Assembly (NCBI GenBank): GCA_001949185.1
Contig: BDGG01000004.1
Location: forward strand, 1,544,278 to 1,608,277
Length of the DNA stretch: 64,000 nucleotides
From: Ramazzottius varieornatus
Lineage: Eukaryota; Tardigrada; Eutardigrada; Parachela; Ramazzottiidae
Direction: 5' to 3'
Made by a program: the position numbers and the translations under genes. This document shows, piece after piece, positions 14,552 to 28,578 of the stretch (position 1 is the first letter of the stretch; each line of letters starts with the position of its first letter). Under the pieces are notes generated by a model, which did no database searches, was not told where the DNA came from, and worked only from the letters and a program-made list of their open reading frames with translations.

Positions 14552-17500
14552 TTATTCGCAAGCGAGCTTTCCGTCAAAGCTGCTTAGTGCAATCGAAAAA
14601 GCCTGAAACGCGCACATGGGATACGTGAAATCCATGGTGAAAGCATCCTCGGCTACTCTTCCAAACTGCATCACAATATATTCCACTGCAAAAGACAAAA
14701 GCGGTATTAGCATACCGAATGCCGTCGAATCCAAAGCGCTAATGTACTGTCTCCTCAAATATGGAAAAGCGACGTGGATCTACCATCATTATCGGGCACG
14801 ATCTGGAAATTCTTCACACTGGCCTGAGTGACACGGCCGTGAAAGTTGAGCACATAGGACTGAGTCTCTACAAAAACAAACAAAATTTAACATACACCTC
14901 ATTAGGAATAAATATCACCACGAATACATCACACTAGGAATAGATCCACAGGCCGCAAACGTACCATCGTTCCAGACCGGTGTTTTGTTGTGCAGGCAAA
15001 CGATGTTCTCCGTCTTGCGGCTCTTCCATCGAGCAACTATGCCGTCGTCCTCCTGAATAAAATCGATTGCTCGCTGATGGGTACTGTTTGTGAATCTTAA
15101 TAGTCAAGATCTGCCGTGTCTTACGTTTGTGCTCCGAAACTCTGTGTATTCATTGTCATAGGTTAGACCGGGCAACAGCACAGTCATCTTGCGAGGACCT
15201 TTGAACCCAAGAACGTTGGTCTCCTGGAAGAAAAAATTACAAATTCAAAACGGACCATGCCTCGTTCGGACACCTATGGTTTATTCGGTGAAGTAAAGTC
15301 GTTAACCAAAACAATGTCTGATCCACTTACGTAAACAATACCGGCGAGCTCCTTGCGGGATGCACCTTCCAAGTTTCCCATTATACTGCCTTTTTTGGGA
15401 GTGTCACCGCTGTCGAATACAGTAAAGTGGGTTCCCAGAAGGTTCGACCTAAAACCATAAAAAGTCACCCGGTAGCATCTACACGGCAAGATTACGCCAG
15501 TTAGTCGAGGAATCGTTGGTACCTTAGTTTGCCAACGAAAGACTCGCCAGCTCGGGTTAGATTAGTCGGGTCTGTCGAAATGAGGTAGTTGGAAGTTGCG
15601 CTCTTCTTTCGCTTCCTTCCGGCCAGTAAAAATATAGGCTACAACGCAAGCAGAAATTTTCAACCAACCTTAGATGAATTCCCAGGAGGTATCGTACCTT
15701 CTTCGTATCGTCCCGCTCAAGGTGAAGATAATACGTGGGGAACAAGTTGCGATCCATGCCTTTCTTGTCTCTGGTTATGCGACACCGAACGATCACGCCC
15801 TGAGGAGCCGGTTTGACGGCAAACGCTTCCGGGTTCTCCGTTATCTCGGTTGGATCAAACGGGAAAGCTGGATCCATAACGCTGTCAGTGTCCTGAAGTC
15901 CGGAGTTTAAATGACCACTAAGATGATCCTACAACGAAACCGACATTTTCGTCAAGTCGCCAAACCCGTGAGTACAAAATCTTTTAGCAGCACGGGAGGG
16001 CACTAACAGTGCTAAACTGGCACCAGAGACCGAAACTTCTGTACTAACCCCTTTGTCTGCGGTCGCCGTAATGTGCGAGAAGTGCCGGGAGGACGGAGTT
16101 AGCGACGAAGATGAGAGACTTTCCAGCGGGACGATGGGAACCGTTTCGCTGCTTTCGGCTTCAAAAGGATCCATTGAAGTGGGCGAGAAAGTCATTTCTG
16201 TTTTCGAGCGTCGAATATCTGGTAAAATCACGTAAATAACATACCTCAACCTTTTTCAAGCATTCATATAATGGCATAAAAGCAAATTCTTGGTTCCAAC
16301 TAAGAAAGGTCCATAAAAGGGTGGCTTACCAATCTGGTCCAGTCCGGATGACAACAAATCTTGGGAAACGCTGGAAGTGATCTGCTTGGCCTCTGTTGGG
16401 ATCACCCTGACGCTCGACGAGGAGAAGGACATTACGCCATCAGGTCCATTCAGAGCGTACTGCAGGGGTCCGTCGTACCCTACAAAGCACGGACAGCCAG
16501 TCAGCAGTCAGATATCTCGTGCCGAAACATGAGCACTCAGTACATATGAAAAACTCCAACATGTATTTTTCATAAGTGCGGGAAGCGTGGACAGACTTTT
16601 GACATGCGGAAGTCGTATTGTTGTTACGATCGATTTACATTGCTACCGATGGCAGCATTCGTGACTGGCATTCTAAATCTCAGTTTGCCCACATTGCTGA
16701 CATGATGGTCAAGTCCAGCTTTATAGTGACAAAGCGCTCTTGACTTTTCAATTACCATAAAAGCAATGTTACTTCGGTAATTTACTTGACGAACCCCCGC
16801 GGATCTCCCTGGCCAACACTCTCTCAAACCTATTACTTTTCGGGATACGCTCCTCCCCAACTTGAATTAGATTAACGTTATATTACGCATGTGCCGAAGG
16901 CTGTCTCTCGTCAGAAGGAGAAACTGCATCGCTACACAATGCCTAGTGTGTGCCTGGGGGAAATGGCACACAGAACTATCCACCCTGACGAGCAAAGACC
17001 CAACAGGAAATTACTCCGTGATGGAGCCAACCCCAGTTTCAGCCTGAGTTTGTCAACTGCGCGCCACATTAAGCTTCACGTTTCGGGCTACGATGGCTTT
17101 CTCTCCCATGCATAAAATTTATTTGCAAACAAGGAAGAAAACGGCTTAGAGACTTACCGTGTAGCGGCGCCACGAAAGTATTAGTCGTCGACGTGGACGA
17201 TAATTCCGGCATGAGAGGCTTCTTTTCTTCGCGGTTCTTGGATTTGGCAGTCGACGGACGGCTGTAGATGTATTGCGTGCTCTCATTGTTCTGTACTCCA
17301 CCGGCACGCGCTTGCCGCTTCTTCTGCTGCTTCTGCTCCATCAGCTGACGCTACAAGCAGGAGAAAAAACATACCAAGTCAGATACGACACATTTAGAAT
17401 CAAAGCTAAAACTATCTATTAAGAACCCAACAGAAGGGCGCGCAGAGCTATAATTATCACGTTAGTTTTAACTCTCGGTTAGAAAGACACGGTTCTCACG

Positions 17501-19234
17501 TCTCTCGTTCGAGGGATGCGTAGATGCGATACGCATCCTTCGAAAGAAGGTTTGAAGTTACAGTGGAGAAGTCGACCAGATATTTGCCTTTGATCACATT
17601 ATCATACAGAGGCACCCCAGAGACCTACCCGCATCTGCTTGTGTAAAAGCAAGAAAAACAGCGGCATCTTGAAAGACCTTTCTGATAAACATTAGCAATT
17701 TGCTGTCACGTAAACAAGAATAAGAACAGTCATACGGTCTTCTTCGTGTTACGAAGAGACCTCCGAGGTCCATATACTGTAAAAAAGATTAGCTGGCCAC
17801 ATGATGCACATAATTTGGGAACCCAGTTTGGATTTCACGGCCCGCTACATCTTTTCAAGATTAACACATGGGACAAAACGAAACGCGGATCCATCTCCAG
17901 CACCCGGAGAGATGTCGAGGAGGAGAAAAACAGACATCGAGTTGGGAATGAAAAGGGCTAAAGTCTGGATCAAGTTTAGGCTCATCGAAGCAAAGCGTTC
18001 TTGGTGGAGCTCCCTGAACCATTGTGACAAGAGTGATACAGGCGCGTCGACCGCTATTGAACAATTGAATGTTGCTTCAGCTTAAGTCGATATATGCGGG
18101 ACAAGCGAGCTGCATTAAGGCCTCGCATAGTGAAGAAACGTTGTTCAATGAACTGTAACCATCAAATTATCTGATCTCCATACTCCACTCCACTGATACA
18201 TTGTCGGTTTCCGGTTGGCAAACGACACTGTATAACAACTGCTGATAAGGAGCCAACGGGCTCGATGATATTCGACAGAGACAGAAGCTCCCTCCCAAGC
18301 GGATTAAGCAAACGACAATCATGGGGATCGCCATGCTCATCATTCATTCTACAGGAAACTTCGAACAGGGTTCGCTACAAATGCTGCTTGTTACGGCGAA
18401 TTAGGATTTTGTTACAGTATCATTACATTTGTTTTTACAGCTCTCGGTGGTACATGCAACATAACGACTCCCTACTGAATTTTAATTGTTTTGCATTAGG
18501 AGCTCCTTCGAACCATGACGTGGATCGCTGATGCTTTTGTCAACTCGAATGACTCTATAGAGCCCTGCTATCGTCACGAACGTATTACGCATTCTGGTTT
18601 CTGGAAACACCGGCCGGCTAACACCGCACCGGCAGTCTATGCTCAACAAGACCTGGCGGTAGCCAGTCCACCTTGTCTCAGGACATATCTCGGCTCTGCA
18701 TGACCCACGACGAGACCGCTGCATCATCGAGATGGATGGAATTTCGAGAGAATGCACCATCTCCAGAAACAAAGGTTCTCAAGGTCGTAACAAACGCATC
18801 GGTAAGGTCATAAGCCAACTTTCTTGTCTTAAGCAACCCATCTGTACAGAAAGCCGGAAGCTGAATACGCTGAGAGCGCCATCTTGTTTCATCAAGGTTC
18901 GTAATTATGCGTACCACTCAAAGCTGCTTGAACTCTGAAACAGCTGGACGAAAGGCTCTCCTTACCTGATGGTCGAGTCGATCCTGTCGTACAAATCCCT
19001 CAGAATCCATGTCCATCCAATCCGGTCGAAAGAATGGTGGGAGTTCCTCTTCACTAACCTGCAAGAACAAGCAGTTGTAGTAAAGATGAACGGAGTACCG
19101 ACAAGTGACATCGGAGCCCCATAAGCGTGAACAGTAGTGACATGTCAAGGTACGAAAGGTTCGCATTTCACTTCCGGGCTCTGAATCAAAACTCGCCTCA
19201 TCCAACTCACGGTAGTTTGGACGTCGGTCGACAT
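14552..19234 (-). CDS. TUB: Tubby-like protein (TUB/TULP)
   Basis: Phosphoinositide-binding adaptor that carries membrane receptors into cilia with the IFT-A complex. Twelve exons join in phase: 19211-19234, 18966-19058, 17158-17350, 16330-16479, 16049-16218, 15698-15892, 15523-15638, 15331-15448, 15125-15223, 14965-15052, 14784-14867 and 14552-14685, giving 487 residues. The C-terminal tubby domain is complete: [20 protein letters not shown], the PI(4,5)P2-binding [11 protein letters not shown] loop, [29 protein letters not shown], and the invariant end [13 protein letters not shown]. The N-terminal [19 protein letters not shown] / [13 protein letters not shown] matches the conserved tubby IFT-A-binding helix. 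It is separated from the next exon by a 1.6 kb intron, long for this region. The first exon codes only MSTDVQTT and is the least certain. Confidence 0.93.
17629..17667 (-). other. Possible alternative first exon of the Tubby gene
   Basis: Inside the large second intron, an ATG opens 13 codons ([13 protein letters not shown]) ending at a good GTAGGT donor in phase 0, which matches the 17158-17350 exon. Vertebrate TUB uses alternative first exons. It could equally be chance. Confidence 0.25.
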
Positions 19235-21283
19235 GTCAACCGGACAATTTGTATTTCGGTCTTCCACAAACAACAACGGGACCCAATCATTCAGAGACTT
19301 CCATTGTCTGGATCAAGAACCCGCTAACTGATTTTGACTATTTCAACAAAACTTGCTCCTGTCATCAAGACGCTGAGTTTTCAGTTGCGCCAAAATCGAA
19401 GTGTCCGTTCTTGCAGATGATCTTCTTTCTCCAGGTCAGTGAATAAGAGAGCAGCCCCTTGGTCTCCTCCCTGATCTTTTCGTGCTGTAGTACCAAGAGC
19501 TACACAGACCCGTTTAGGTTGAATCGACAGGAAGCTACGTGTCTTTCTGGTGACCAATTTCGACACCACCTGTTCCTAGGGGACTTTGACTGATTCCTAA
19601 GCGAATGGGCTTCTGAGAAAAAATCCTGGAAGGTGCATATGGAATGAATGGTTTCCAGTACAGTGCGCTGTTAGAGAAAGAAGTGATTAATTGGCATTCC
19701 CAGTCGCCTGCGTGGGCTTCGGTTCTGACGCTGCGTACAGCGAGGTTCCCAGCGACGATTATTGATTGGGATTAGAGTTCGCAAAGCTGCCGCAGTAGCG
19801 CACCCAAGTCAACACAAACGAAAACTCGGCTCTGTCATCTGATGTGAAGTCCTCAGATCACTGCCTGTGCACTTCGTAACCAGAGCTCTGTACACCCGCC
19901 ATGTGGGAAGATTTGGAGCGAGCGGTCTTATTGACTATTGGTGAAGTGCCAACAAGACACTTTGATCAGCTAACAAGAGCGGAGAAGTGCCGAAGCGCGC
20001 CCAACCAGGCCAGCTGCTTCGGTCGCTAACACCTCCCAAAAACGCAACATGGGTCTTCCACGGTGCGTCAAACCTCCTCAGTTTCGTCCTCAAATCCAAC
20101 AAAAGAAAAAGATTCAGCTCACTCTTTAGGACCTGCTGAATCGACTACTTTTTCGTTCGCTGACACAGCAAAAGAATAAAAATACTGAAGAACATGCGCT
20201 ACATAGAAGATCTGGACAGCTTACCTGGCTTGATGAAACGTGTCGTCCACCGTTTTCAAAATCCGGTGCTCAGCATAATTCGTGAGGACATCGGCGCGAT
20301 CAGCTCAGAATCCGAGGCACCGTGGTATGCTCACGGAAGTCGGTCTGGTCGAGAAAGGCTCACAAAGAGGCTGGTTCTTCACCGCGGGCGATACGAGTAT
20401 CCTCGGCGACTTCGCGGACTTCGTTTCTACAATTGATAATCAACGTAACAAAAGCGCGTACGGCTATGTCATTGAGATGTTCACTTAGGAGAAAAGCCGT
20501 ACAGTCGAGACACCTTAGAGGCTGAGATTTGCATCCGAAGCTGGAGCAAATACGTAGTATCGTGTCGCAGGATGTAAATAGCACAGCGTTCCAGGCAGTC
20601 AGTCCTCGATTTCCATCCATTCGAACGCACTTTTCACACTGGAGAGACACAGGTCTTGGTGCGTGCTCTAACGCACTGAAATAATCGATATCCCCCGTGC
20701 CTGTTCGCAAAACATAAGCTTTCTGGCATTTCAAGACAAAAAATCGATGGGTCCAAGAGCACATACCGCAGAGAGAAGGCTGGATCTCCTTCCTGCCCGA
20801 TTCCCCGTAATCTCCAGCTGTGTCGATAAGCATACCTCGGCCTTGCGTAGGTCTGCAAATGTCCGACGAAATTACTCCTGTCGCGTGTACTAATCCAGAG
20901 TCCAGACTTCACAAATCTGAAATCTTCTCTCGTACTTCGGAAAAAGAAAACCGCCAATACTGTAAAAAGTTAATAATTTCATGATTTTCATCTTTCGATT
21001 TTCGAATTAGCTGTACAATCAAAACTCAAAGCACAGCCCGAATATCGTGACACATCAAATCAATTGTATACATGTGGTATCAATCAACCCGTTTTGTGTG
21101 TCACCGCATGACGTCAGAGCTCCGCGATTACGTCAACCCAAGATCTGGAAAAACCTGGCCACGAATTTCGTTGCAACGGCTTCTTAGAAAGAAAGAATTT
21201 GATCGTTGTGTGTGGTTGTTTTTAGCATCTCGTCATATCCCAGTTATCCTCGACGTTCCAAGACAAGCCTATTGCCTCCAACC
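19235..21283. other. Divergent intergenic region, Tubby / unknown gene
   Basis: Two kilobases between two divergent starts. A 157-codon minus-strand ORF at 20360-20833 has no recognisable domain and no splice context, so it is not called. Nothing else was recognised. Confidence 0.4.
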
Positions 21284-23189
21284 ATGAGAAAGTCCGGGGC
21301 CACTGGACATCCGCCATACTATGGAGGACCAGCTGGACCTCGACACTGTTCTCCGTAAGTTGTAATATGCTGTCGATGTACAATGGTCAGTTGCATTGAT
21401 ACAAAAAACCTTGCTTGCTTTTAGTGGCACTCATCCCACACCTCAAGGTTCCTTCTCCGCTCACGGATCTCACTTCGGCGGGGCAGGGCCCTGGCCGGGA
21501 CATGGTTCAGGTTCATCCATGGGATTCTACCCGTCACCGCACGAGCCCTACGCTTCCAACTCTCAACCGGCCTACTCGGGCTATCATGGATCTCAGCATG
21601 CCAGTCTGAACTCCAGTGCTGCCTTCTACGGCTTCCATCCACCCAACACTCCGTCCCTCTACAATCGTTTCGAAAACTTCCAGTATCCTTCTGCTGGACC
21701 GCAGCCTTGCAAAGAACCTTCTGCTGGTCCTAAGTCTCAGAAAGAAGCATCTACTGCGGACCATGATGCGGCTTCTTCTTCGGACTCAATTGAAGTTCCC
21801 AGTGCACCTCCTAAACGTGCGCAGACGCAAGTGAAATCCAGAAGCTCTAAACCAAAGCCTTCTAAAAGCTCATCCATGATCGGGCACGGCACCTGTCGAC
21901 CCGACAAAGAGATCGCGACCAGACGAAAAAGAAAGCGTTGTTTCAAAAAGCCCCCTTCGTTGAAAAGTCGAAAACCTGTAGTTCTGGTTTCCCAGCCATC
22001 ACCTCCGTGTTCATCACCAGTCGAGGCGGAATCCGAAGAAACGACGAAGACAGTGCTCAAGCCAACGGCACGTCGCAGACCAGCGGAGAAACCGAAGCGG
22101 CAGAAGAAATTAGTGTCTGCAAGGGTGACTTCTGAACCGGAAGTGAAGGCACCCGCGAGCGCTCTTTCTCGATCCAGTAAAAGAACTGTGACGGAGTACG
22201 AGGAGTTCCAAGAAATTGAGGAACAGGTAAGTTGAGATGACTTTCTGGTAATCAAACTTTGTTATTACCCTGTCCTTTCGCTGACGCTTTTTAGGCAAAG
22301 AAAATGCGCGTTCTGTCACCCTCCAAGCGCAAAGCACGAACAAGCTCGCACGTCAAACTTCCAACCGTGCTGAATCGTACTCAGTCGTCTGGCCAGATCA
22401 AGAAGTTTACTAAGAAGATTGTCCTGGGCGCAGATCCCGCCGCTATACAGTTGGCGAGTGAAGACTCACTGCCAGGAACCTCAGTTCGTCCCACCCAAAG
22501 CACGCAGCCGACGGCCGGAACCGTGAAGAACCTGAAAAGTGTTGAGGTTGTGGGAGTTATGAGCTGTACTGATTGCAAAGAAGTAAAGAAGGTGCTCCAA
22601 GATGTTCAGGTGAATTTTCCATCGGCCTGTTTATTGAAAGGAGACACCGAAAAGTCGAAGAAGTGCGGCGATTTACTGACAAGTAAAGCTAGCAACGAAT
22701 ATCGAGCTGAGTTCTCGTCTTTCAGGTCAAGCTCGAGAAGCTAGAGGTGACTGTGGACACACTGAAAGCCAACAAGAGCACTCCACCTCGTCGGCCGAGT
22801 ACTCCGCTGGAAGATTTACCTGATGGCGACGAAGTCGTCGATAATTTCCCCAAATCAGATGTATGTTGCCTGCATTATCAAATGTGATTATTCGGCTATT
22901 AATGTAAGTGACTTACTATGTTGATTTCATACAGGAAAACACCCAACCTGGTGAAATGGATCTTGACGAGTGCCCTGTGTCTAACGTAAGTTCCTCTTCA
23001 TACTTTCCAATCTTTCCTGGTTTCACTGCTTTTGAACATAATTCGAATCGATCTGGATCTGGTGTTTAGAAAAATTCGCAAATGAACGATGAGGTCCGCT
23101 CCGTTACCAGCGACAGTAGTGACTACGTGGATGCGGACATCGACGCGGAACAGGTGTCGGACCGCGAGGTTTCCCTCGATCGAATGTAA
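21284..23189 (+). CDS. Unrecognised, mostly disordered basic protein (497 residues)
   Basis: I do not recognise this protein. Six exons join in phase: 21284-21354, 21425-22226, 22295-22609, 22726-22860, 22935-22985 and 23070-23189. Residues about 1-105 are rich in G, S, P, H and Y (MRKSGATGHPPYYGGPAG, then many SG/HG/YP turns). About 105-290 is S/K/P/R-rich with clusters such as RRKRKR and RRRPAEKPKRQKK that look like nuclear localisation or AT-hook-like stretches. About 350-410 contains a CxxC (SCTDCKEVKKVLQDV) followed by a short predicted coiled coil (VKLEKLEVTVDTLKAN). The C-terminus is acidic and ends DREVSLDRM. If the third intron (22610-22725) is retained, the frame stops at 22744. The composition suggests a chromatin or RNA-associated protein; this is inference only. 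Confidence 0.75.
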
Positions 23190-25635
<2,446 letters not shown>

Positions 25636-25760
25636 TAGCAAAGGGAAGTCTAATTTCCTGTGAAATACATCATCTTGTTACAGATCGCTTAAAAGAGAGA
25701 TCTAGAATTTCTAATACTAAAAGATGTGTTTGAGTATAGCTTAGTTGCTTTGTCGGGCTT

Positions 25761-28578
25761 TTATTCTTCGGAGTCGTTGTCCGGAGTAACGTAGATCACA
25801 TGGGATTGAGAATTTGTGGGTTTGAGCTGAAAGAGCGAATTTCCCGGTCAGAAATCTTTATATGGTGAATAAAATCGAATTTTCTGATCGGGTCTTACCG
25901 TAATAGTCTGTGGTCCGGGCTGTGACGGTCCGGATGAGGTTTCTCTTTCCGACAGTCCCGACCTTGAAGCTGACATAGATGACCTCTTTCCGGGTGGAAC
26001 TGCTTTGACGAATTCTAGAGAATTGATCGAACTGGTGCGCCGCCGTATAGAGCTAAGCGCTCGCACTTCATTGACCATGTCTTCGTCCTCCTGAAATCAA
26101 GACTGAGGTCTGGACTGAATAAACAACCCTTACGACGATGAAGCCCCACCTCAAAGTCCATAGAGACTCCCTCAAAAACACTTTTCCGCCTTCTTGCAAC
26201 CGACAGCATTGACACAAGGTCTTCTTGTAATAGGTTGACTTTGCTGGTTTGATCGGCCCACGCCGTCATATCCTGTTTCGCAGAGGCGGATGACAGTGAC
26301 ACCTGTGCATCTTGAAGAGCTCTCTGCACTTCCAGTATACGATTTCGCAGCTGAAACGGAGTCATCTTAGTGTCAGCAGGCATAATTATGCATTACTAAC
26401 TTACGCAGTCGGCGAAATTTAGCGTGTTGACTTACCACTTGAGGAGGTTCTCGATATTCGGACACGCGGCGCTTGATTTCACCAGGAGCTCGACGGTTCG
26501 ATAGAAGCTCTGCTAAATCGGTGACCTGTAAGGAATCACGGTAATGTTTTTCTTTTCATTGCGATAATGTCCTTCGTGCAGTTGGTGAGCCGTTATCCAA
26601 ATACCTCTTGGGAGAAGGCGTTGGCCAGTTCCTCAGCGCTAAAGTAATCCGGATCAACGGCCAATCCCAGCATGCATTTGTCGGCATATGAGAAGAACGA
26701 CGCGGAAAGAACTGAATGGGGCGTAATACTGAAGGGCCAAAAGACGATAGATTTGATAGCTTTTCCATTGAGCGAAAGTTGAGCGTCTGGTCCAGGAAGA
26801 TTGGAAACTGTACAGCCGGAAATTATGGACCGTCTAACCAGCCATGCTAATACTCTAACTGGCACGATGTGGCCTAGTATTTGAATGATCCAGTAAATCG
26901 AAGTCGATTCGCTGCTGTTCTTCAAGCGGTCCTCCGAAAATCGAATTTTCCACAAACGTGGGATGGACCCGATTGTGGCAATGGGCAGCTGGAAGTTGAG
27001 TAGGACGAAACGGTTTCCTAATACAAAAAACCTTAGGTATAATATACAACTGATTGATAGTTTTTCAGGTCGCAAGATCACCCCGGACAAGGACTAGACA
27101 AGCTTATAGATCGGAAATCCGAGTGTATGTCGTGTGCGCAAAACTGCATACCTAGACCCGACGGTAACCGTGCGTTGTAGTGTATGTAGGTTCATGCGAT
27201 ACCGGTACGCTCTCGATTAAACAACATTGGTTTTGCCTCTCTTGTAACAAAACACTGTGGAACCCGACGACTCTAATTGATGAAAGTGTATGATATCCTT
27301 ACCCATCTCTACAACAGATGTCGTAGTACTCAGCGGTCTTCGGAGATCCACCGCCGTGCAGGCGTGGATGGGCGCTTTCTTCTTTGAGCCATCGTGACCC
27401 AGGCACGACCTCAGAGCTCCCGTCAGGCAGGCTATTAGGATGTTGTGCAGAGAGTTTCGGGTGACTAGAGACAGACGATCCAGCACTTGCGTGTTCGTCT
27501 CCAGCCAATAGATATCACGTTTCCGTGCCAAAGTCCCTGAGGACTCTTTCCCGTTAGAAATGACACCTTCTAGCTGTCTTCGAACACGCAAGAAAGGTCC
27601 ACCGCGCCTACTCCAGTCAGTCCTCGGCGGAAACAGCATCGTAGTGAAGAAATATACATTCGCCATTACAGCGGACCGCACGGTGTTTATTCCGAAATTG
27701 ATGCCGCCAAAGCGGGACTTGATGTGATAAACTTCCTGCGTTTTGTCCGTGACAGACCTTCAAAATTTTTCGTAGAGTCAAAAATGTTAGCAAGAACGAA
27801 ATTCACTTTGTCACCTGCAAAGTATTTTCACTAGCGAAATCCCGTCGCTCAGGGCTTGATGAAATCGATACAGAATAATCGTGTCACCGTTAGGACCAAA
27901 GTTTGTCCGGATGTGCAGCATCCACAGAGGCCGATTCGTGGCCATTGGCATTTGTGTCAGCTCTCCGATGTAATCTTTCAGCGATGATTGTGAAGATACA
28001 TCCGGCGGAATCAACGTGATGTGCTTACTGTAATAAGCCGGCAAATTTTAACAAGCTTATATTACCTTCCGCAAAAAAGGAAACTTTCTCAAGGCTGTCT
28101 CGTCTTGCCTTGGGTCGAAGGCACCATCGTATACGAAAGCGTAACAGCCGAGAACGCTGACGACTTTCTGCATAAATCTTTTGTACATAATATTATCAGA
28201 ATCATCCTTGGCAAGAACCATTCGGTCGAGGATTAGTCCTTTGATTTCTTGAAAGGTGAGGCCCCGCTCTAACGTCAGCAAACAGACAGAAACGGGGGGA
28301 GTAGAAGGATGGATTTGAGCAAGCCAAATGGCATCCCAAGGGCTAAGGCGCTCGAAGCCAGGGTAGGACTCTTTGAGGAACACCGCCATGAAGGAATCCA
28401 GGCAAAAAGCCAAAAACCATGATATGGGTATCAGGATAACGACGAAGAGCCAAACAGGTACAAACAACAGCAAGGCGAATATCAACGCCCACAGTTCACG
28501 CCAAACAAGCCGCAATATCGATTGTTGGGAAGGATGAATTATTCGCGCCGGCTTTCTCACATCTCGTTGACCAGACAT
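25761..28578 (-). CDS. Wax ester synthase / diacylglycerol acyltransferase family (WS/DGAT) protein
   Basis: Membrane acyl-CoA O-acyltransferase family making wax esters or triacylglycerol. Eight exons join in phase: 28066-28578, 27815-28023, 27303-27757, 26605-27017, 26436-26525, 26150-26350, 25899-26090 and 25761-25826, giving 712 residues. Long hydrophobic segments span about residues 30-70. The acyltransferase domain follows, with a PLW motif (P203-W205) and the active-site region RFHQALSDG (H226 to G232). The C-terminal DUF1298 block has the SNLPGPD motif and FFSYADKCMLGL. About 180 further residues form a predicted helical/coiled segment plus a serine- and arginine-rich tail not needed for the fold. 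The usual HHxxxDG reads HQxxxDG, so catalysis may be altered. The start is the ATG at 28578; an in-frame GTG further up was not used. Confidence 0.87.

Noticed and set aside
20360-20833. 157-codon minus-strand ORF between Tubby and the unknown gene
   Set aside because: No recognisable domain, no splice context, Cys-rich scattered composition and opposite-strand ORFs over the same bases; probably chance.
21737-22255. 172-codon minus-strand ORF
   Set aside because: Shadow of the large exon of the unrecognised plus-strand gene, whose exons join in phase.
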